A stretch of DNA of 22,898 bases from Acidobacteriota bacterium (GTDB taxonomy: Bacteria > Acidobacteriota > UBA4820 > DSQY01): assembly GCA_022759065.1 (NCBI GenBank), contig JAEMPZ010000170.1:1-22898 (forward strand), written 5' to 3'. Below, piece after piece: positions 14,756 through 22,898 of this stretch. The first letter of the stretch is position 1; the number at the start of each line of letters is the position of its first letter. The position numbers and the translations under genes are program-made. The notes beneath the pieces were generated by a model. That model was not told the origin of the DNA. It did not search any database and saw only the letters and a list, made by a program, of their open reading frames with translations.

Positions 14756-16471
14756 CTACTCGGCCTGGGCCTCCAGCTCCTGGATGCGCCGCTTGATAAG
14801 GCTTTCGGCCAATTCCGGAATCGTCTCCCAGGCGACCTGGCGCAGGATTTCAGGCGCCATTTCCTCAACCACCTTCCGGACGATGGCTTCAATCTGAGCA
14901 GGCGTTACCGCGACATCCTGGACTGCCGCGCTCGAAGGGGCCGGCGGCACCTCGGCGCCGCTTGGCCTCGGTTCTTGCGCCACCACTTCCGCCGGGCTCG
15001 TGTCTTCGGTGTGGGCCACGCGGGCTGTTTCAATCGTGCTCTCTTCCGATATGGGCTGCTCTTCAATCTTCTCTTCCCAGAAGGGGGCCTGTTCCGGCGA
15101 TGGCGTCTCTTCAATAACCGTTTCCGCCGGCTCCCGCGGCGCCATTAATTTCTGCGCCTCGGCCACCATCTCCTGCTGCTCGCTCATGTCGTGGACGATG
15201 CCCTCATCCGGTGCAACGGGCTCTGGCGTTTTAGCTTCGGCCTGAAGCCACGCCGACGACTCCAGTTCCATCTCGCCCGCTGGTTCTTCAAGGAGCGGCG
15301 CCTCATTCTCCGCTGGCTGTTCTTCTGGCTGGCTGGCCGTGAAGGGTGCCGGTTCGGCCACGGCAGAAGCGGGCGGCTCGGCAGGCTTCGCCTGCTCCGT
15401 GGCCGCTTCCTCCTTGGCGGGAGCGATGTCCTCCGGAAGGACGATCTCTTCTCCAAAGGCGGATGACGAGGCGATCAGGGTCGCCTCCGGCGAAGCTGAA
15501 ATGGGCTGTGGCGCCAGCGGCTCTGGAGCTTGTGTTTGCGCCGGAGCCTCAGCCAGTCCTTCGAAAACGCTTTCAGGGACGGGCTGCGTCCCCAGCATAG
15601 CCACGTCCATTATTGGCGGTTCTGCCGCCGCTGCCTGGGGCTGAGGCGGTTCCGGGGCTTTTAACACCTCGCCGGGCCCCGGCTCTACCGCGGCCTCGAA
15701 AGCTTGCGCTGGCTCTGGCGGCTGGGCGGTAGCGGCTGGGGCTTCATCCGACTGAGCCGGCGGGGCGGGCTCAAAAGCGGCCTCAAAGGGAGATTCCTGA
15801 ACGGGCGGCTCGGCGGCGGCCGCTTGGGGCTCCGGCTCAAAGGCGGCCGCTTCGAAAACCTTGGGCTCGGCTGGCTTGAAAGACGGGGCAGCGGGCTGTG
15901 GGACGAACTGCTGCGGTGACTTGGCCGCGTCAGGTTCGGATTCGAAGGCGGCCTCAAAAACTTGTTCCGGAGCGACGCTGGCAGCCGCTGGCGCTGTACT
16001 GGCCGGAGAGAACGGCGACTCGGCTTCCTGTGGCCTGACGGTCATCTCCTGCCTGGCCACGACTTCAAAAGAGGGGGCAGGAGCCGTCGTGTCCATTACC
16101 AGCCGCTTCGCCAAGAGGCTTTCGACCTTCTCGACCAGCATCCTGGAGTCGAACGGCTTTGTAATGTAAGTGTCGGCGCCGGAAAGGCGCGCCTTTTCCT
16201 CGTCAAACGGCTCAAACGTGCCGGTGAGGAGGATGACTGGGATCGCCGAATAAACGGGGTTCTTTTTGACGAACTGGGCCACGTCGTACCCGCTCACTTC
16301 CGGCATGATGATGTCGCAGAGCATGATGTCCGGCCTGGCAGCCTGGAGCCTCTCGATGGCCGCCTTGCCATTGGAAACGCAAGTGACCTCGTAATCTCCC
16401 TCCGCAAAGGTCAACTCCACGACCTTCTGGATTGTCACGCTGTCATCCGCCAATAGTATTTTCTTCGGCAT
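14756..16471 (-). CDS. Response regulator with long Pro/Ala/Glu spacer and amphipathic C-terminus
   Basis: 571 aa from the ATG at 16471 (GGGGG five nt upstream; a TTC-extended start at 16501 is weaker). Residues 1-122 are a CheY-like receiver: acidic pair Asp9-Asp10, phospho-acceptor Asp53 in MLCDIIMPE, Thr83, Lys105 in ITKPFD. Residues about 125-510 are extremely Pro/Ala/Glu/Gln-rich, presumably disordered, and include repeated FEAAFEPEP-type units. The last about 50 residues (IEAIVRKVVEEMAPEILRQV then AWETIPELAESLIKRRIQEL) are predicted amphipathic helices, a tail I associate with receiver proteins of Desulfobacterota. There is no DNA-binding, enzyme or kinase domain. It probably acts by protein contact. 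Two CheW-like genes are directly upstream, so a chemosensory-type input is likely; the kinase is not in the window. Confidence 0.92.
   Translation of the reverse strand: MPKKILLADDSVTIQKVVELTFAEGDYEVTCVSNGKAAIERLQAARPDIMLCDIIMPEVSGYDVAQFVKKNPVYSAIPVILLTGTFEPFDEEKARLSGADTYITKPFDSRMLVEKVESLLAKRLVMDTTAPAPSFEVVARQEMTVRPQEAESPFSPASTAPAAASVAPEQVFEAAFESEPDAAKSPQQFVPQPAAPSFKPAEPKVFEAAAFEPEPQAAAAEPPVQESPFEAAFEPAPPAQSDEAPAATAQPPEPAQAFEAAVEPGPGEVLKAPEPPQPQAAAAEPPIMDVAMLGTQPVPESVFEGLAEAPAQTQAPEPLAPQPISASPEATLIASSSAFGEEIVLPEDIAPAKEEAATEQAKPAEPPASAVAEPAPFTASQPEEQPAENEAPLLEEPAGEMELESSAWLQAEAKTPEPVAPDEGIVHDMSEQQEMVAEAQKLMAPREPAETVIEETPSPEQAPFWEEKIEEQPISEESTIETARVAHTEDTSPAEVVAQEPRPSGAEVPPAPSSAAVQDVAVTPAQIEAIVRKVVEEMAPEILRQVAWETIPELAESLIKRRIQELEAQAE
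15690..15962 (-). repeat. Degenerate in-frame repeats (FEAAFEPEP type) within the response regulator
   Basis: Approximate bounds. Four or more copies of a unit of about 20-30 residues recur in the disordered spacer: VFEAAFESEPDAA, VFEAAAFEPEPQAA, PFEAAFEPAPPAQ, AFEAAVEPGPGE. At DNA level this shows as recurring GGCGGCC-TC-AAA-type stretches on the plus strand. Phe embedded regularly in acidic Pro/Ala sequence suggests multivalent short linear motifs. Such repeats are also prone to length change. Confidence 0.6.
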
Positions 16472-16504
16472 GTCAGCCCCCTTCGCTCCTTCCTCGGCCA
16501 TATT

Positions 16505-16912
16505 CTACTGTATGCCAAGGACGCTGTAAAGCTTTTGCAAGTCCGGCCTCAGCGCGGCCCCGGTTTCGCGGACTTCCACCGCTCCGGCAACGGGCAGGCC
16601 CGCCTCGTTCGCCACGCCGATATTATCACACAAAGCGCCTCTCAACAGCGTGACGTCCTGGCAAGGCAGCCCAAGCAGCGTTCCCTGGAGTTCGACAACC
16701 AGAAGCACGGCGGGCTTCCCAAGATGGCCGTAGGCATCCCCGCCGAGCACCGGGACAAAGTGATCCTGAAACGTTACCCAGCCGGCGCACCATGATCTGC
16801 CGCCAGGCAGCGGGCGCAGCGGCGGGCCGTCCATCACGGCGATAGTCTCCTTCACCGAAAGGGCAAGGCGCGCGCCGCCTGAAATGGCGATCAGCCAAGG
16901 CTCTTCAACCAT
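16505..16912 (-). CDS. CheW-like domain protein (second of a pair)
   Basis: 135 aa. The ATG at 16912 overlaps the upstream CheW-like gene by 8 nt and follows GGAGG by seven nt. The open frame continues much further upstream, but there it is only a shadow of the first CheW-like gene. The chain fits one CheW SH3-like double-barrel domain: WLIAISGGARLALSVKETIA (sheet 1 and groove), PLPGGRSWCAGWVTFQDHFV then PVLGG (first lobe end), VLLVVELQGTLLGLPCQDV (second lobe), and a closing GAVEVRETGAALRPDLQKL. CheW scaffolds bridge chemoreceptors and CheA. Here there is no cheA or mcp gene, and the response regulator follows 33 nt downstream. Divergent from classical CheW, so a dedicated adaptor role is likely. 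Four Cys are unusual for the family. Confidence 0.75.
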   Translation of the reverse strand: MVEEPWLIAISGGARLALSVKETIAVMDGPPLRPLPGGRSWCAGWVTFQDHFVPVLGGDAYGHLGKPAVLLVVELQGTLLGLPCQDVTLLRGALCDNIGVANEAGLPVAGAVEVRETGAALRPDLQKLYSVLGIQ

Positions 16913-17279
16913 GGAGCGCCTCCAGGGCCGCGGGATCGGCCACGAAAGCCCACCCGTCCTCCCACGCAAGCACGCCCTTGCACCAAGGAGGCTGGCGCTC
17001 AAACAAGCATGGAGGAATCGCCATGAATCGTGCCTCTTTGCCATCGTCCCAAAAGGACGCCTCGCCGGCATGCCAGCACGTCCCGTCCCTGAGAAGGACC
17101 AGGATTCCCTGGAGTTCTGGATCCGGGTGGACTCCAAGAGCCGCGGAAAGCGGCCAAGCCTGAAAAGAAAGCTCGGCATACTCCGGATCGGCGCGATGCA
17201 CGATCCTCTCGACCACTTCCAGTGGCAGCGCCACGTCCCAGCCACGCACCACCTTGAGATGGAGCCACCGTTCTTCCAA
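16905..17279 (-). CDS. Divergent CheW-like protein (first of a pair)
   Basis: 124 aa from TTG 17279. I chose TTG because AAGGAGG ends five nt before it, the N-terminus (EERWLHLKVVRGWDVALPLE) then aligns with that of the next protein, and a promoter with a perfect -35 box places transcription start downstream of the alternative ATG at 17312. The second lobe is CheW-like: GILVLLRDGTCWHAGEA, PPWCKGVLAWEDGWAFVADP and a final ALEAL helix. The first lobe is shortened compared with CheW. It is Trp-rich (seven Trp) and has two Cys. No catalytic motif. First gene of the minus-strand operon; probably a tandem duplicate of the downstream CheW-like gene that has diverged strongly. Similarity to CheW is by pattern only. 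Confidence 0.62.
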   Translation of the reverse strand: MEERWLHLKVVRGWDVALPLEVVERIVHRADPEYAELSFQAWPLSAALGVHPDPELQGILVLLRDGTCWHAGEASFWDDGKEARFMAIPPCLFERQPPWCKGVLAWEDGWAFVADPAALEALHG

Positions 17280-17296
17280 GTCCTCCTCCTTTGAAG

Positions 17297-17325
17297 AGAT
17301 TAAGCTTCTCATCCGGCCATGTCAA
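17297..17325 (-). promoter_or_regulatory. Promoter of the CheW-like/RR/valS operon
   Basis: Reading the minus strand, TTGACA (17320-17325, perfect -35) is followed by exactly 17 nt and TAATCT (17297-17302, 3 of 6 to -10). Initiation seven or so nt later would fall near 17289, just before GGAGGAGGAC and the TTG start at 17279, giving a very short leader. Confidence 0.5.
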
Positions 17326-17379
17326 TCCGCCCCCGCGCCGGTGAAATCACCCACCTTTTGAACCCGCATCCAGAAGGGG

Positions 17380-17408
17380 TGGCATCGGGCTGGGCATAGG
17401 CGTATACT
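17380..17408 (+). promoter_or_regulatory. Possible promoter for the pyruvate oxidoreductase gene
   Basis: TATACT at 17403-17408 is a 5-of-6 -10 match, but the sequence 17 nt upstream (TGGCAT, 17380-17385) is a poor -35. It would give an about 100-nt leader to the ATG at 17513. An activator-dependent or alternative-sigma promoter is equally possible in this 187-nt divergent gap. Confidence 0.22.
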
Positions 17409-17477
17409 TGCGCCTTTGCGGGGCGCTTACGACGCCTCGCGGCACTGGCGGCAAACACTCGCTGAAACAACGACAAA

Positions 17478-17493
17478 GCGGGCTGTAGCCCGC
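17478..17493 (+). promoter_or_regulatory. Perfect GC-rich hairpin just upstream of the pyruvate oxidoreductase start
   Basis: GCGGGCT (17478-17484) and AGCCCGC (17487-17493) form a perfect 7-bp stem around GT, ending 19 nt before ATG 17513. With no T run it is not a terminator. It could be a dyad operator, a leader-RNA hairpin affecting ribosome access, or a dispersed intergenic repeat. A two-base loop favours a DNA dyad over a stable RNA hairpin. Confidence 0.4.
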
Positions 17494-17512
17494 ACAACGC
17501 ATGGAGAACGGC

Positions 17513-21085
<3,573 letters not shown>

Positions 21086-21095
21086 CATTAAAATG

Positions 21096-21136
21096 AAGGC
21101 GCGTCCGGCGGCAAGCCGGGCGCGCCTTTATTTTAT
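21096..21136 (+). terminator. Strong intrinsic terminator after the pyruvate oxidoreductase gene
   Basis: Bases 21096-21109 pair with 21115-21128 as a 14-bp, GC-rich stem (one G-T pair) around a GGCAA loop, followed by TTTATTTTAT. It begins 10 nt after the stop codon. The ribosome-binding site of the next gene begins at the end of the T-rich tail, leaving no room for a promoter between them. Confidence 0.85.
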
Positions 21137-21148
21137 GAGGAGGCGGCA

Positions 21149-22141
21149 ATGGATCTTTCGACGACTTACCTGGGAATGAAACTTAAAAACCCCATCGTCC
21201 CCGCGGCATCGTCGCTCAGCCGCGACCTCTCCAAACTGAAGGCGATGGAGGACGCCGGCGCCTCGGCTGTCGTCCTTGAATCGCTTTTCGAGGAACAGCT
21301 CGAAGGCGAAGCCGCCTCCATTGACCACTATCTGACCTACGGCGCTGAAAGCTACGCGGAAGCGACCTCTTATTTTCCCGTGCTAGGCGATTTCGACAAG
21401 GGGCCGGAGGAGTATCTGGAACACATCCGCAAGGCGAAGCAGGCGCTGTCAATCCCCGTGATCGCGAGCCTCAACGGCGTCTCGCGCGGGGGCTGGATGC
21501 GCTACGCCAGAAAGATGGAAGAAGCGGGCGCCGACGCCATCGAGCTAAACGTCTATTTCATTCCGACCGACCCGAATATGCCGGGCGGCGAAGTGGAGGC
21601 GATGTACGTCGAAGCACTGCGGGCAGTGAAGGAGGCGGTCAAGATTCCGGTGGCCATAAAAGTCGGGCCCTACTTCAGCAACATGGCCAACATGGCGCGA
21701 AGGCTCGACCAGTCTGGCGCAAACGGCCTCGTCCTCTTCAACCGCTTTTATCAACCGGACATTGACCTTGAGGAAATAGAGGTCGTCCCCCACCTCCAGT
21801 TCAGCTCATCGGTAGCGATGCTTCTGGGGCTCAGGTGGGTTGCCATACTGCACGGCAAGATAAACGCCGACCTTGCCGCCACCAACGGCATACACACGCA
21901 TGAGGACGTCCTTAAAATGTTGATGGCGGGCGCCGCGGTGACGCAGATGGCGGCGGCCCTCTACAAGAAAGGAATCGGCCATATCTCGGCCGTGCTCGCC
22001 GACATGCAGGCGTGGATGGAACAACACGAGTACGAATCGGTTGCCCAGATGCGAGGCTCTTTAAGCCAGAAGAACTGCCCCTCGCCGTCAGCCTTCGAGC
22101 GCGCCAACTACATGAAGGCCATAGTTGGATACAAGCCCTGA
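21149..22141 (+). CDS. Dihydroorotate-dehydrogenase-like flavoprotein
   Basis: 330 aa, ATG after GAGGAGGC. A TIM-barrel protein of the class 1 DHODH/PreA-like FMN family: MDLSTTYLGMKLKNPIVPAA at the N-terminus, SIPVIASLNGVSRGGWMRYA, a KIPVAIKVGPYFSNMANMA strand, GANGLVLFNRFYQPDIDLEE, and the phosphate-binding end VLKMLMAGAAVTQMAAALYK. The loop that in class 1 DHODH carries the catalytic Cys (N-x-x-C-P) is instead ELNVYFIPTDPNM, without Cys or Ser at that position, so ordinary pyrimidine synthesis is doubtful and no pyrD symbol is given. Genes of this type are known to sit beside single-chain pyruvate oxidoreductases, as here, suggesting a redox-linked but undefined role. It lies directly beyond a strong terminator. 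Its stop shares one base with the start of scpA. Confidence 0.88.
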   Translation: MDLSTTYLGMKLKNPIVPAASSLSRDLSKLKAMEDAGASAVVLESLFEEQLEGEAASIDHYLTYGAESYAEATSYFPVLGDFDKGPEEYLEHIRKAKQALSIPVIASLNGVSRGGWMRYARKMEEAGADAIELNVYFIPTDPNMPGGEVEAMYVEALRAVKEAVKIPVAIKVGPYFSNMANMARRLDQSGANGLVLFNRFYQPDIDLEEIEVVPHLQFSSSVAMLLGLRWVAILHGKINADLAATNGIHTHEDVLKMLMAGAAVTQMAAALYKKGIGHISAVLADMQAWMEQHEYESVAQMRGSLSQKNCPSPSAFERANYMKAIVGYKP

Positions 22142-22896
22142 TGGAAGCTGACGTGATGGCAATGCCGCTGGCCGAAGGGGCCGTGGCGCCGGAGGATGCG
22201 CCGCGCTTCGCGCTGCCCGTCTTCGAGGGGCCTTTGGACCTGCTTTTGTACCTCATCCAGAAAAACGAAGTTGACATCTACGACATACCTGTGGCCAAGA
22301 TCACCGAGCAGTACACTCTCTACCTGGACCGGATGCGCGAGCTGAACCTTCAGGTCGCCGCCGACTTCATCCTCATGGCCGCCACGCTGATACACATCAA
22401 GAGCCGGATGCTCCTTCCCCGCTCTCCGCAAGAAGCGGGGCCGGACGCGGCGCTTGAAGATCCGCGCCAGCCGCTGGTTGAAAAGCTTTTGGAATACCAG
22501 CGCTTCAAGGAGATATCGCGTCTTTTGGAGGAGCGGGAGGCCGTTTCGTCGGCTCAATATGAAAGGCCCCCAGCCGAAGCCTCGGCTGACGCGGTCGCGC
22601 TAGACGTTGACGTTTACGACCTGATGGCCGCCTTGCAGGAGGTCCTCAAGCGCGCCTCCGACCGCAAGGAGCGGCTTGTTTACGCGCAGGAGATCAGCCT
22701 CACCTCCCGCATGAACCTCATCCTTGAACGGCTCGCCGAACACGGCTCGCTTCTATTCGCCGAGCTTTTCGACTCCTCGTCCAGCCGCCTCGAAATCATA
22801 GTCACCTTCTTAGGCCTTCTCGAACTCGTCAAACAACGAGCCGTCCTCCTTTTCCAGGAACAGCCCTTCGGCCCCATCCGCGTCGTCATGGTGTGA
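22141..22896 (+). CDS. scpA: Segregation and condensation protein A
   Basis: 251 aa, complete; it ends two bases before the window edge. ScpA is the kleisin that bridges SMC heads and binds ScpB in the bacterial condensin. The N-terminal kleisin signature is clear: FALPVFEGPLDLLLYLIQKN, EVDIYDIPVAKITEQY, then NLQVAADFILMAATLIHIKS and RMLLP. A Glu-rich middle (LLEEREA) and a C-terminal winged-helix domain (RMNLILERLAEHGSLLFAEL, then IIVTFLGLLELVKQ) follow. Start at ATG 22141, overlapping the previous stop by one base (TGATG); ATG 22156, with GGAAG upstream, is an alternative, and the conserved domain begins near residue 22 either way. scpB would be expected just beyond the window. Confidence 0.94.
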   Translation: MEADVMAMPLAEGAVAPEDAPRFALPVFEGPLDLLLYLIQKNEVDIYDIPVAKITEQYTLYLDRMRELNLQVAADFILMAATLIHIKSRMLLPRSPQEAGPDAALEDPRQPLVEKLLEYQRFKEISRLLEEREAVSSAQYERPPAEASADAVALDVDVYDLMAALQEVLKRASDRKERLVYAQEISLTSRMNLILERLAEHGSLLFAELFDSSSSRLEIIVTFLGLLELVKQRAVLLFQEQPFGPIRVVMV

Positions 22897-22898
22897 GC

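Noticed and set aside
15690-15962. CRISPR or tandem-repeat array
   Set aside because: The repeated pattern is a degenerate, in-frame Phe/Glu/Pro/Ala coding repeat with no regular spacers.
16505-17245. A single 246-residue minus-strand reading frame covering both CheW-like genes
   Set aside because: The part upstream of 16912 is a low-quality, Trp/Arg/Ser-rich translation overlapping the better first CheW-like gene in another frame. The credible CheW-like sequence begins at ATG 16912 with GGAGG upstream.
22012-22140. N-terminal extension of scpA into the DHODH-like gene
   Set aside because: The extension is another frame of the upstream gene. ATG 22141, sharing one base with the stop, gives a normal-length ScpA.

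Overview
The window is a GC-rich (roughly 60 percent by eye), densely coding bacterial segment with ATGA start/stop overlaps, an inner-membrane RodZ-like protein and several Sec-exported proteins, so it is most likely from a Gram-negative (diderm) bacterium. The single-chain pyruvate:ferredoxin/flavodoxin oxidoreductase next to a dihydroorotate-dehydrogenase-like protein suggests an anaerobic or facultative lifestyle. The architectures (response regulator with a long Pro/Ala/Glu spacer and an amphipathic C-terminus, FecR/TPR exported proteins) recall Desulfobacterota and neighbouring lineages, but no sequence here fixes the taxon.

Region 1 (about 1-5988, plus strand) is an accessory, export-oriented cassette. 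It encodes a signal-peptide FecR-domain protein, a secreted coiled-coil protein with a Cys cluster (coupled by a 4-nt overlap), an exported TPR protein with a PDZ domain inserted in mid-chain, and a PDZ-less paralogue. The two TPR proteins share a 100-residue C-terminus at 89 percent identity although their DNA there has many synonymous differences. This is the least familiar part of the window and the best candidate for an undescribed cell-envelope or secreted assembly.

Region 2 (6076-17325, minus strand) is a long co-directional series. Reading in the direction of transcription it encodes two small CheW-like proteins, a response regulator with a Pro/Ala/Glu-rich spacer, valyl-tRNA synthetase, a small single-pass membrane protein, an adenosine-deaminase-family enzyme, a helical-repeat protein, a RodZ-like HTH/membrane protein, a second helical-repeat protein sharing a module with the first, a J-domain/TPR protein, a PP2C phosphatase, and tRNA-Leu(CAA). 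The first eight genes are separated by at most 42 nt or overlap, so they probably form one operon. It starts at a promoter with a perfect -35 box, whose position argues that the first CheW-like gene begins at a TTG. The J-domain/PP2C pair has its own promoter region and may be leaderless.

Region 3 (17513-22896, plus strand) holds the pyruvate:ferredoxin oxidoreductase, a strong intrinsic terminator, the DHODH-like gene whose ribosome-binding site follows the terminator immediately, and scpA (chromosome segregation/condensin kleisin), which overlaps the DHODH-like stop codon by one base. The divergent 17326-17512 interval carries regulatory sites for both directions.
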